From assembly GCA_026399835.1 (NCBI GenBank), contig JAPLQE010000043.1, positions 36,024 to 100,023 of the forward strand: a DNA stretch of 64,000 nt. The letters run 5' to 3'. How positions within the stretch are numbered: the stretch's first letter is position 1; each line of letters opens with the position of its first letter. This DNA comes from Burkholderiales bacterium. Lineage in GTDB: Bacteria > Pseudomonadota > Gammaproteobacteria > Burkholderiales > Burkholderiaceae_E. Below the pieces are notes generated by a model. It was not told the origin of the DNA and ran no database searches. It worked only from the letters and a program-made list of their open reading frames with translations. This document shows positions 47,905-56,976 of this stretch, one piece after another. A program made the translations under genes and the position numbers.

Positions 47905-48748
47905 GCGTCGGCGCAGGGCGTGGGCGGCGCTCGGCATCGGACCGGCCTGGATGCTGCGCGATCCGGCGGCCGGCGATCCGGCCGGTCATCCGGCCGAAGG
48001 GGGCGAGGAGGCCGCACCCGTGGTCAAGACCGAATCGGTCGTGGCGGCCGAATCGGAGGAGTCGGCCCTGGCGGCTCCGGCGGCTCCGGCGCCGAGCCCC
48101 GAACCGCACGATGCAGCGTCGCCCGTCCTCGTCGCACGCTCGCGCGCTGCACCCTCAGCGCGCGACCCGGTCATCGCCGGGCTCGACTGGGCCGGGCTGG
48201 CCGAGGCGGTCTCGGGCTGCGAGGCCTGCGGACTCTGCGAGGGGCGACGCAACACCGTCTTCGGCACCGGCCCGCGGCCCGCGCCGTGGATGCTGGTCGG
48301 CGAGGCACCCGGCCATCACGAGGACCTGAGCGGCGAGCCCTTCGTCGGCGATGCGGGCAGGCTCCTCGACCAGATGCTGCTCGCGATCGGCGTCGACCGC
48401 CCGAGCGAGGCCTTCATCGCCAACGTGATGAAGTGCCGTCCGCCCGCCAACCGCGACCCGGTGCCGGACGAAGTCGCCCGCTGCGAGCCCTACCTGCTGC
48501 GACAGGTCGAGCTACTGCGGCCCCGGCTGATCGTGGTGCTCGGACGGTTCGCCGCGCAGTCGCTGCTGCGAACCGATGCGACGGTCGGGAGCCTGCGAGG
48601 ACGGGTCCATGCGTACCGTGCCGCCGGCCGGGACGTGCCGATGGTCGTCACTTACCACCCTGCCTATCTGCTTCGCAACCTGCCCGACAAGGCGAAGGCC
48701 TGGGCCGACCTCAGGCTCGCGCGCCGGACCTTCGACACGGTCGAGTGA
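47897..48748 (+). CDS. Type-4 uracil-DNA glycosylase
   Basis: A 283-residue family 4 uracil-DNA glycosylase. The motif GEAPG is at 135-139 and the substrate-site HPAY at 254-257. Iron-sulfur cysteines fit C111/C114 (CGLC) and C180/C196, the last two 16 residues apart as in Thermus UDGA. Residues 25-90 are an Ala/Glu-rich, presumably disordered linker that makes the protein longer than usual (about 200). It removes uracil from DNA. GTG start overlaps rimI. Some members are fused to or mistaken for a DNA polymerase domain, but only the glycosylase is present here. Confidence 0.92.
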   Translation: MDERRRRAWAALGIGPAWMLRDPAAGDPAGHPAEGGEEAAPVVKTESVVAAESEESALAAPAAPAPSPEPHDAASPVLVARSRAAPSARDPVIAGLDWAGLAEAVSGCEACGLCEGRRNTVFGTGPRPAPWMLVGEAPGHHEDLSGEPFVGDAGRLLDQMLLAIGVDRPSEAFIANVMKCRPPANRDPVPDEVARCEPYLLRQVELLRPRLIVVLGRFAAQSLLRTDATVGSLRGRVHAYRAAGRDVPMVVTYHPAYLLRNLPDKAKAWADLRLARRTFDTVE

Positions 48749-48784
48749 ATCGCCCGCGCAGGCTCGGCGGGCGGGACGCGCCGC

Positions 48785-50047
48785 TCAGTGCCGCACCTGG
48801 CCGATCAGCGCGACCGAGTCGAAGCGGCGCTGGTTGGCAGCATGCAGCCTCATGACGGCCACCATCGACAGCGCGACGAACGAGCCGAACATCAGGATCA
48901 CCCAGTTGATGTGCACGTCTGCGCGGATCAGCACCGCGTAGAGGGACAGCATCAGCAGGATCATCAGGTTCTCGTTGAAGTTCTGCACGGCGATCGAGTG
49001 GCCGGCGCTCATCAGCACGTGCCCCCGATGCTGCAGCAGCGCATTCATGGGTACCACGAAGAAGCCGGCGAGCGCGCCGATCAGCACCAGCGTCATGTAG
49101 GCGACCGGGAGGTCGTGGACCAGCGTCATCATCGGCACCAGCACGCCCATGGCGACACCGACCGGCAGCACGCGCAGCGAGCCGCGCAGCGGAACGAAGC
49201 GGGCCGCGACCATCGCGCCGACGGCGATCCCGACCGCGACCACGCCCTGCAGCACCGCCGCCTTCGAGAGCGGCATGCCGAGCTGCACGTCCGCCCACTT
49301 CAGCACGATGAACTGCAGCGTCGCGCCGGCCCCCCAGAACAGGGTGGTCACCGCGAGCGAGATCTGGCCGAGCTTGTCGCGCCACAGCACGCGCAGGCAG
49401 TGTCCGAAGTCGAGCAGCAGCCGCAGCGGGTTGCGCTCCTGGTGCGCATACCGCGCGCCGGTGTCGGGAATGCGCAGGTTGAACAGGCCCGCCAGGCCGT
49501 AGAAGGCCGCGATCACGAGAATCGCCGACTCCGCGGGCGTGTCGATGCCGGTCTCGAAGCTCGGCATGTCGAATGAGAGCAGGCTGGCCGAGATGGTCGG
49601 GCTGATCAGTGCGCCGCCGAGCACGGTGCCGAGGATGATCGAGGAGACGGTCGTACCTTCGATCCAGCCGTTCGCCGCGACCAGCTTCTCGGGCGGCAGC
49701 AGCTCGGTGAGGATGCCGTACTTGGCCGGAGAGTACGCGGCTGCGCCGAACCCCACGACGGCGTAGGCCAGGAGCGGATGGACGGCGAAGAACATCAGCG
49801 CGCAGCCCGCGAACTTGATGGTGTTCGTGTAGAACATCACCTTGCCTTTCGGCAACGCATCGGCGAAGGCGCCGACGAACGGCGCGAGCACCACGTACGA
49901 GATCGTGAAGAAGAGCTTGAGCAGCGGCTTCATCCACTCGGGCGCGTGCATCTCGACCAGCAACGCGATAGCGGCGATCAACAGCGCGTTGTCCGCCAGC
50001 GACGAAAAGAACTGCGCCGCCATGATCGTGTAGAAGCCGCGTTTCAT
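48785..50047 (-). CDS. lplT: Lysophospholipid transporter LplT
   Basis: A 420-residue major facilitator protein with about 12 transmembrane helices. N-terminal GFYTIMAAQFFSSLADNALL and later FAGCALMFFAVHPLLAYAVV and GFGAAAYSPAKYGILTELLP match LplT. It flips lysophospholipids back across the inner membrane for re-acylation; the acyltransferase (aas) is not in the window. It diverges from alr with 60 nt between start codons, the order seen in related bacteria, and has a TATAAC -10 box. Confidence 0.93.
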   Translation of the reverse strand: MKRGFYTIMAAQFFSSLADNALLIAAIALLVEMHAPEWMKPLLKLFFTISYVVLAPFVGAFADALPKGKVMFYTNTIKFAGCALMFFAVHPLLAYAVVGFGAAAYSPAKYGILTELLPPEKLVAANGWIEGTTVSSIILGTVLGGALISPTISASLLSFDMPSFETGIDTPAESAILVIAAFYGLAGLFNLRIPDTGARYAHQERNPLRLLLDFGHCLRVLWRDKLGQISLAVTTLFWGAGATLQFIVLKWADVQLGMPLSKAAVLQGVVAVGIAVGAMVAARFVPLRGSLRVLPVGVAMGVLVPMMTLVHDLPVAYMTLVLIGALAGFFVVPMNALLQHRGHVLMSAGHSIAVQNFNENLMILLMLSLYAVLIRADVHINWVILMFGSFVALSMVAVMRLHAANQRRFDSVALIGQVRH

Positions 50048-50072
50048 CGAATCCGATTCGTCCCCGCGCCGC

Positions 50073-50078
50073 GTTATA
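50073..50078 (-). promoter_or_regulatory. lplT -10 box (TATAAC)
   Basis: Minus-strand TATAAC from 50078 to 50073, 25 nt before the lplT ATG. On the plus strand the same DNA offers TTATAC for alr. No -35 matches well in either direction. Confidence 0.5.
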
Positions 50079-50107
50079 CCATGCCGGTGTCGCCCCTGAG
50101 TTGACCG

Positions 50108-51175
50108 ATGCCTCGTCCCATCTCCGCTTCCGTCTCCCTCTCCGCCCTTGCACACAACCTCGCCGAGGCACGCCGACGCGCTCCGGGCAGCCGGATCTGG
50201 GCGGTCGTGAAGGCCCATGCCTACGGGCACGGACTGCCTGCCGCGATCCGCGGATTCACCGGTGCCGACGGACTCGCGCTGCTCGAATTCGACAACGCGC
50301 GCCGGCTGCGCGCCCTCGGCTGGCGCGGCCCCATCCTGATGCTCGAGGGTCCGTTCGGCCCCGAGGACGTCGCGATGGCCGGCGAGTTCGGCCTGTCGCT
50401 GGTCGTGCACGACGCCACCCAGATCGAATGGTTGCGCGGGCACGAGGGCAAGGCGATCGACGTCTGGCTCAAGCTCAACACCGGCATGAACCGGCTCGGC
50501 CTCGATCCGGACTCGGCGGCCTCGACGCAGCGCGAGCTGTCGGTCCTGCCCGCGGTCGGCACGGTGTCGCTGCTGACCCATTTCTCCGATGCCGACCGAC
50601 CCGGCGGCGCCGCCGCGCAGATCGAGCGGTTCGACCACGCGACCCTCGACCTGCCGGGATCGCGCTCGCTCGCCAACTCCGCGGCGCTGTTCGATCTGCC
50701 TCAGACCCATCGTCACTGGGTCCGCCCCGGCATCATGCTGTACGGCTCGAGCCCGTTCGCCGATCGCAGCGCGGCCTCGCTCGGGCTGCGCGCCGCGATG
50801 ACCCTGCGTGCGGCGCTGATCGGCACCCAGACACTCGAGGCCGGTGACACCGTCGGCTACGGATCGAGCTTCACCGCCCCCGGGCCGATGCGCATCGGCA
50901 TCGTCGCTTGCGGGTATGCGGACGGCTATCCGCGCCACGCGCCCACCGGCACGCCGGTCGAGGTCGCCGGGGTCCGCACCCGCACCGTCGGCCGCGTGTC
51001 GATGGACATGATGGCGGTCGACCTCGAGCCGACCCCCGATGCAGGCGTCGGCGCGCCGGTCGAACTCTGGGGCGAGCGCGTGCCGGTCGACGAGGTCGCC
51101 GCGAGCGCGGGCACCATCGGCTACGAGCTGCTGTGCGCGGTCGCGCCGCGTGTGTCGATGCACGTGGTCGACTGA
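50108..51175 (+). CDS. alr: Alanine racemase
   Basis: A 355-residue PLP enzyme that makes D-alanine for peptidoglycan. The PLP lysine is K35 in AVVKAHAYGHG, and the second catalytic base is Y251 in VGYGSSF. MNRLGLDPDS and CGYADGYPR are conserved. radA follows after 3 nt. Confidence 0.97.
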   Translation: MPRPISASVSLSALAHNLAEARRRAPGSRIWAVVKAHAYGHGLPAAIRGFTGADGLALLEFDNARRLRALGWRGPILMLEGPFGPEDVAMAGEFGLSLVVHDATQIEWLRGHEGKAIDVWLKLNTGMNRLGLDPDSAASTQRELSVLPAVGTVSLLTHFSDADRPGGAAAQIERFDHATLDLPGSRSLANSAALFDLPQTHRHWVRPGIMLYGSSPFADRSAASLGLRAAMTLRAALIGTQTLEAGDTVGYGSSFTAPGPMRIGIVACGYADGYPRHAPTGTPVEVAGVRTRTVGRVSMDMMAVDLEPTPDAGVGAPVELWGERVPVDEVAASAGTIGYELLCAVAPRVSMHVVD

Positions 51176-51178
51176 GTC

Positions 51179-52543
<1,365 letters not shown>

Positions 52544-52589
52544 GTCCGCCGCGTCATCCGGGCCGGCGCCGCTGCGCGGCCGGGCGAGA

Positions 52590-53930
52590 TCAGGGCCGGT
52601 CGGCGATGCCGGTCGCGATGTAGCGCGCGGCGGCGTCGCCGCTGCGCACCGCCGACTCGATCGTCGCCGGGTACCGGTGCCAGCTCCAGTCGCCGGCGAG
52701 CGCGAGGCCCGGCGCCGCGTCGGCGAGCGCATCGGTGTCGAGCCTCGGACGCCCGGGGCTGCAGCGGATCGTCGCGCGGCGCTCGACGACCGCCCGGGCA
52801 TGGTCCGCGAGCGGCAGCCCGAGCTGTCCGGCGACCTGCCGGGCGATGCCCGCCGCGAGCGCCGCGGGCGCCTCGGCGCTGCGTCCTGCGGCACTCACCA
52901 CCACGCCGGCGACCGAGCCGACCGGGGCGTCGGGCGCCACGCTGCGGCCGAACAGCCATTGCCCGTGCTCGCCGTCGGCGGGCCGCTCCCCGAGCATCAC
53001 CACCTCGGGCAGCTCGAGGCGCTCGCGCCAGGCCAGCCAGACGGTCGCGATCGGCTCGTGCTCGAAGGTGTCGAACACCGCCAGGCGCGCCTCGGGCACC
53101 GTGCCCGCGAGCAGGCGGGACACCTGCGGCGGCGGCACCGCGAGCACCAGGCGGTCTGCCGCGATCGGGCCGGCATCGGTCGCCGCCTGCCAGCGCCCGG
53201 TGCTGTCGCGCGACACCGCGCGGCAGGCGGTGCGCCAGCGCAGCGTCGCGCCGCGCGCGGCCAGCCAGGCGCAGGCCGGCTCGGGCACCACGGCGCCCAG
53301 GGTGGTGCGCGGCAGCAGGAAGTCGGCGTCCGCGGCGCGTGCCAGCAGCGCATCGCAGAGGACCTGGGCGAACGCGCGCGCGCAGGCGCGCTCCGGCGGC
53401 GTGTTGAGCGCTCCGATGCACAGCGGCGCCCAGATCCGGGCGATCAGCGATGCGGGCTGCCGATGGACGGCGAGCCACTGCGCGACGGTGCTGCCCTCGA
53501 CCACCGAGGCCGGGCCGCGGATCGCGAGGCCGGTCATCGCGCCGAGCATCGCGACGCGCTCGCGCCACGGCATGCCGCGGGCGGCCAGCAAGCCCACCCC
53601 GACGTGCAGCGGCGCGGGCAGGGGGGCTGCGCGCAGCTCGAAGCCGCCCGGACCCGCCAGTCGGAGCCGCGAGCGCACGAGCACCGCGCCAGGATCGGCG
53701 CCGACGCGGCGGATCAGTGCGAGCGTCGAGCGGTAGGCCCCGATCAGCAGGTGCTGGCCGTTGTCGACATCGAGGATCGTGTCCGCATCGATCCGCAGCG
53801 CCAGGGAGCGCGCACGCCCGCCCGGTACTGGAGCCGCGTCGATCACGGTGACCCGGTGACCGGCCTCGAGCAGTCCGACGGCCGCGGCCAGGCCGGCCCA
53901 GCCTGCGCCGACGACCAGGGCCTCGCTCAC
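52590..53930 (-). CDS. hpnE: Hydroxysqualene dehydroxylase HpnE
   Basis: A 446-residue FAD-dependent amine-oxidoreductase-like enzyme. The FAD motif VVGAGWAGLAAAVGL starts at 6, and the next conserved part is VDNGQHLLIGAYRSTLALI. PLCIGALNTPPERACARAF marks the HpnE/phytoene desaturase-like family. The C-terminal block LALAGDWSWHRYPATIESAV is typical. It reduces hydroxysqualene to squalene. The GTG start overlaps the hpnD stop (GTGA). It is the last gene of the hpnC-hpnD-hpnE operon and converges with radA. Confidence 0.93.
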   Translation of the reverse strand: MSEALVVGAGWAGLAAAVGLLEAGHRVTVIDAAPVPGGRARSLALRIDADTILDVDNGQHLLIGAYRSTLALIRRVGADPGAVLVRSRLRLAGPGGFELRAAPLPAPLHVGVGLLAARGMPWRERVAMLGAMTGLAIRGPASVVEGSTVAQWLAVHRQPASLIARIWAPLCIGALNTPPERACARAFAQVLCDALLARAADADFLLPRTTLGAVVPEPACAWLAARGATLRWRTACRAVSRDSTGRWQAATDAGPIAADRLVLAVPPPQVSRLLAGTVPEARLAVFDTFEHEPIATVWLAWRERLELPEVVMLGERPADGEHGQWLFGRSVAPDAPVGSVAGVVVSAAGRSAEAPAALAAGIARQVAGQLGLPLADHARAVVERRATIRCSPGRPRLDTDALADAAPGLALAGDWSWHRYPATIESAVRSGDAAARYIATGIADRP

Positions 53931-54805
53931 CCGCCGCCCGGCGCGCGCCGCGCCGCATCGAAGCCGGGCGGCTTGCCGGCGACCCAGGTGCGCCAGGCGA
54001 GCCAGAGCTTGCGGATCGGCGTCAGCGAGGTGCGCCGGTCGAGCACCAGGAAGTCGTCGCGCGCGATCTCCTCGAGGAGCGTGGCGTAGATCGCCGACAT
54101 GATCAGCCCGGGGCGCTGCGCCCGCCGGTCGACCTCGGGCAGCAGCGCGTAGGCCTCGCGGTAGCGCTCGCGCGCGCGATCGGCCTGGAAGCGCATCAGC
54201 GCCACGAACCGGTCGCTGTGCCGGCACCCGAGGATCTCGCCGACGGTCACCCCGAAGCGCTGCAGGTCCTCGATCGGCAGGTAGACGCGCCCCTTGCGGG
54301 CGTCCTCGCCGACGTCACGGATGATGTTCGTGAGCTGGAACGCGAGGCCCAGGGTGTCGGCGTAGCGCAGGGTTGCGGGCTCCGTCCGGCCGAAGATGCC
54401 GCTGGCCATCTCGCCGACCACGCCGGCGGCGCGCCGGCAGTAGAGCGCGAGCCCGGTGTAGTCGAGGTAGCGGTTCTGCTCGAGGTCCATCCGCATGCCG
54501 TCGATCACCTCGACGAGCCGGCCGCGGGTGATGTCGTAGCGGTCCGCATGCGGGCGCAGCGCCTGGGTCACCGGGTGGGTCGGTTCGCCGGCGAACATCC
54601 GGTCGACTTCGCCCTGCCACCAGTCGAGCTTCGTACGCGCCACGCCGGCGTCGCGCATCTCGTCGACCACGTCGTCCACCTCTCGGCAGAAGGCGTAGAG
54701 GGCGGTGATGGCGCGGCGCCGCTCTGGCGGCAGAAACAGGAAGCTGTAGTAGAAGCTCGAGCCGCTGCGCGCGGCCTTGTCCTGGCAGTACTCGTCGGGC
54801 GTCAT
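53927..54805 (-). CDS. hpnD: Presqualene diphosphate synthase HpnD
   Basis: A 292-residue trans-isoprenyl diphosphate synthase of the squalene/phytoene type. The two aspartate-rich motifs are YAFCREVDDVVDE and TNIIRDVGEDARKGRVYLP, and YCRRAAGVVGEM lies between them. It condenses two farnesyl diphosphates to presqualene diphosphate. The start ATG (54805) overlaps the hpnC stop. The upstream in-frame open stretch runs through hpnC and is not coding. Confidence 0.94.
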   Translation of the reverse strand: MTPDEYCQDKAARSGSSFYYSFLFLPPERRRAITALYAFCREVDDVVDEMRDAGVARTKLDWWQGEVDRMFAGEPTHPVTQALRPHADRYDITRGRLVEVIDGMRMDLEQNRYLDYTGLALYCRRAAGVVGEMASGIFGRTEPATLRYADTLGLAFQLTNIIRDVGEDARKGRVYLPIEDLQRFGVTVGEILGCRHSDRFVALMRFQADRARERYREAYALLPEVDRRAQRPGLIMSAIYATLLEEIARDDFLVLDRRTSLTPIRKLWLAWRTWVAGKPPGFDAARRAPGGG

Positions 54806-55722
54806 CGGGGCTCCGGCCGCGAGGCCGTGACGGGTGCGGGTGCGGGTGCGGGTGCGGGTGCGGGGGGCAGGGCGGGTGAGGCGATCGCGAGCCGCAGCAT
54901 GGCGCCGGCCAGCGGCAGCGCGTCGCGTCGGGACAGCACCGGCCGGGCGGCGAAGGGGTCGTGGCCACCGGCCGCCAGCCGCTCGAGGATGCGGGCGCCC
55001 CCGGCGACGATCGCCCTGAGCTCCCAGCCGAGGCGCCCGCCGACCCGTCCCGGCAGGCCCGCACCGCCGGCCAGCATCTCGCCGGCGCGACGGGCCTCCG
55101 CGGCGATGCAGGCGCGCAGGGCCGGGCCGGCGCGGCACTCGGCGGCGGCGTGGGCGAGGTCCGCCTCGCCCGCGCCGTGCCGGGTCAGCGCGTCGAGCGG
55201 CAGGTAGAGCCGGCCTCGCGACCAGTCGATCGCCGCGTCCTGCAGGAAGTTGATCAGCTGCAGTGCGCTGCAGATGCGGTCCGAGGCCGCGCGTGTGGCC
55301 TCGTCCAGATGGCCGGAGAGCGCCAGCACCAGCTGGCCGACCGGATCGGCCGAACGCCGGCAGTAGTCGATCAGGGTCTCGAAGTCCGGATAGCGATGCA
55401 CCGTCACATCCTGCTCGAAGGCCGACAGCAGCGCGTCGAACCGGCTCCAGTCGAGCCCGTGCGCCCACACGTGCGGCACCAGCTGCGCCACTACCGGCGC
55501 CCGAACCGCCTGGCCGGCCCGAGCGAGGACGAGGTCCTCGCGCAACGCCCGGAGCACCGCGAGGCGCTCGGCGGCCGGGGCGTCACCCTCGTCGGCGACG
55601 TCGTCGGCATGCCGGGCAAAGCGGTAGATCGCCACGACCGCCGGCCGCAGGCGCGCCGGCATCAGCCAGGACGCGACCGGGAAGTTCTCGTAGTGCTCGA
55701 CGCCATGTACGGGGGAGTTCAC
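54802..55722 (-). CDS. hpnC: Hydroxysqualene synthase HpnC
   Basis: With GTG 55722 the protein is 306 residues and begins NSPVHGVEHYENFPVASWLM, where family members usually start. The first aspartate motif is IYRFARHADDVADEG, the second INFLQDAAIDWSRGRLYLP. It converts presqualene diphosphate to hydroxysqualene. The C-terminal end is an Ala/Pro repeat encoded by five GGGTGC units. A -10-like box ends only 7 nt before the GTG, so the message could be leaderless. An ATG at 55812 is possible but would place 30 extra residues over the divergent efflux promoter. Confidence 0.92.
   Translation of the reverse strand: MNSPVHGVEHYENFPVASWLMPARLRPAVVAIYRFARHADDVADEGDAPAAERLAVLRALREDLVLARAGQAVRAPVVAQLVPHVWAHGLDWSRFDALLSAFEQDVTVHRYPDFETLIDYCRRSADPVGQLVLALSGHLDEATRAASDRICSALQLINFLQDAAIDWSRGRLYLPLDALTRHGAGEADLAHAAAECRAGPALRACIAAEARRAGEMLAGGAGLPGRVGGRLGWELRAIVAGGARILERLAAGGHDPFAARPVLSRRDALPLAGAMLRLAIASPALPPAPAPAPAPAPVTASRPEPR
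54832..54861. repeat. Five perfect GGGTGC hexamers at the 3' end of hpnC
   Basis: Units lie at 54832, 54838, 54844, 54850 and 54856. On the minus strand they encode alternating Ala-Pro, ending about 27 nt before the hpnC stop. Loss or gain of units keeps the frame. Confidence 0.9.
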
Positions 55723-55729
55723 GGCCCGG

Positions 55730-55735
55730 ATTGTA
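55730..55735 (-). promoter_or_regulatory. TACAAT box at hpnC
   Basis: Minus-strand TACAAT from 55735 to 55730, 7 nt before the hpnC GTG. The -35 position has no consensus match. If active, it would give a leaderless hpn transcript. Confidence 0.45.
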
Positions 55736-55761
55736 GGGGGTCGCGCGACAGGCTTTCCGCG

Positions 55762-55790
55762 TTGACGGGGCTGTAAGTGCCGGATACAGT
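55762..55790 (+). promoter_or_regulatory. RND operon promoter (TTGACG-17-TACAGT)
   Basis: TTGACG (55762-55767), a 17-nt spacer and TACAGT (55785-55790) form a good sigma-70 promoter 55 nt ahead of the adaptor gene ATG. An imperfect inverted repeat (55794-55811) covers the expected transcription start. Confidence 0.7.
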
Positions 55791-55793
55791 TAC

Positions 55794-55811
55794 TTACTAA
55801 CTCGTCAGTCA
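55794..55811. promoter_or_regulatory. Imperfect inverted repeat at the RND transcription start, candidate repressor operator
   Basis: TTACTAAC and GTCAGTCA (reverse complement TGACTGAC) match at 6 of 8 positions around a 2-bp centre. Position directly after the -10 box is what a TetR- or MarR-type repressor site would show. No such regulator gene is in the window. Confidence 0.45.
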
Positions 55812-55845
55812 TTAAAGCTGACGGCCTAGCCTCCCGGAGTCACCG

Positions 55846-56976
55846 ATGTCGCGCCTTCCTCGCCTGTCCGCCGCCGCACTCGCCGCGGTCCTAGCCGCCG
55901 GTTGCGGCCCGAAGGAGGTGGCTCCCAAGGTCGAGGCCCCGCGCCCCGTCCGCACGATGGTCGTCCAGCCGCAGGTCACCGCGGTCGCCCTGCAGCTGCC
56001 GGGCGAGGTGCGACCCCGGATCGAGTCGCGTCTGGGCTTTCGGGTGGGCGGCAAGCTGTCGCAGCGCAGCGTCTCGGTGGGCGACCGGGTGATTCCCGGG
56101 CAGGTGCTCGCCCGGCTCGACCCGACCGACCTGGCGCCGGCGCTGCTCGCCCAGCAGGCGCAGGTCGTGGCCGCCCGCACCGATCGCGACTTGGCGCGGG
56201 TCGAGCTCGAGCGGCTGCGCAGCCTGCGGGCGCAGAACTACATCAGCCAGGCTTTGCTCGACCGCCAGCAGGCCGGCTTCGACGCGGCCGAGGCGCGCCT
56301 CGGCGCCGCCGAGGCGCAGCAGCAGCAGGCCCGCAACGCGGTCGACTTCCAGGTGCTCAAGGCCGACGCGGCCGGCGTCGTGACCGCCGTCGAGGCCGAG
56401 GTCGGGCAGGTGGTGTCCGCCGGGCAGGCGGTGATCCGCGTCGCGCAGACCGGCGAGCGCGAGATCCTGGTCAACCTCCCCGAGTCGGCGCTCAGGCTCG
56501 CCCGCGAGGCGCGCGAGTGGGCGGTCGTCGTCCCGGCACTCGGCTACCGGACGCTGCCCGCCCGGCTGCGCGAGCTCGCTCCGATCTCCGATCCGGCTTC
56601 CCGCACCTATGCCGCCCGGCTGACCCTGAGCGGCGAGACCGAGGGCGTCGCGCTCGGCATGACGGCGGTCGTGCAGGTGCTGCGCGCCGCCGAACCCGCG
56701 TTCGTGCTGCCGCTGTCGGCGCTGCAGTCCACCGACGGCCAGGTCCGGGTCTGGAAGCTCGACGCCGCCGGCACGACGGTCTCCCCGGTGGAGGTCAAGA
56801 CGGCCGGCCTGCTCGACGACGCCGTGCGCATCGTCGGTGGCCTGCAGCCGGGCGACCGGATCGTCACCGCCGGCGCCAACCTGCTGCGGGCCGGCCAGTC
56901 GGTCCGGGTCCTCGACGAGGGCCCCGCCGTACCGGCCGCCGCACCCGCGGTCGCGCAGGGCGGGGCCGCACGATGA
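55846..56976 (+). CDS. RND efflux periplasmic adaptor lipoprotein
   Basis: A 376-residue membrane-fusion protein. The signal peptide ends in lipobox LAAGC (C22 region: VLAAGCGPKE). The barrel-sandwich and hairpin parts include GFRVGGKLSQRSVSVGDRVI, LARLDPTDLAPALLAQQAQV and the coiled LGAAEAQQQQARNAV. The C-terminus ends in LQPGDRIVTAGANLLRAGQS. It links the inner-membrane pump to an outer-membrane channel. Its stop overlaps the pump ATG (ATGA). No outer-membrane factor gene follows, so a TolC-like partner must be encoded elsewhere. Confidence 0.93.
   Translation: MSRLPRLSAAALAAVLAAGCGPKEVAPKVEAPRPVRTMVVQPQVTAVALQLPGEVRPRIESRLGFRVGGKLSQRSVSVGDRVIPGQVLARLDPTDLAPALLAQQAQVVAARTDRDLARVELERLRSLRAQNYISQALLDRQQAGFDAAEARLGAAEAQQQQARNAVDFQVLKADAAGVVTAVEAEVGQVVSAGQAVIRVAQTGEREILVNLPESALRLAREAREWAVVVPALGYRTLPARLRELAPISDPASRTYAARLTLSGETEGVALGMTAVVQVLRAAEPAFVLPLSALQSTDGQVRVWKLDAAGTTVSPVEVKTAGLLDDAVRIVGGLQPGDRIVTAGANLLRAGQSVRVLDEGPAVPAAAPAVAQGGAAR

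Noticed and set aside
54832..54861. Phase-variable switch in hpnC
   Set aside because: The repeat unit is 6 bp, so unit changes cannot switch the frame.
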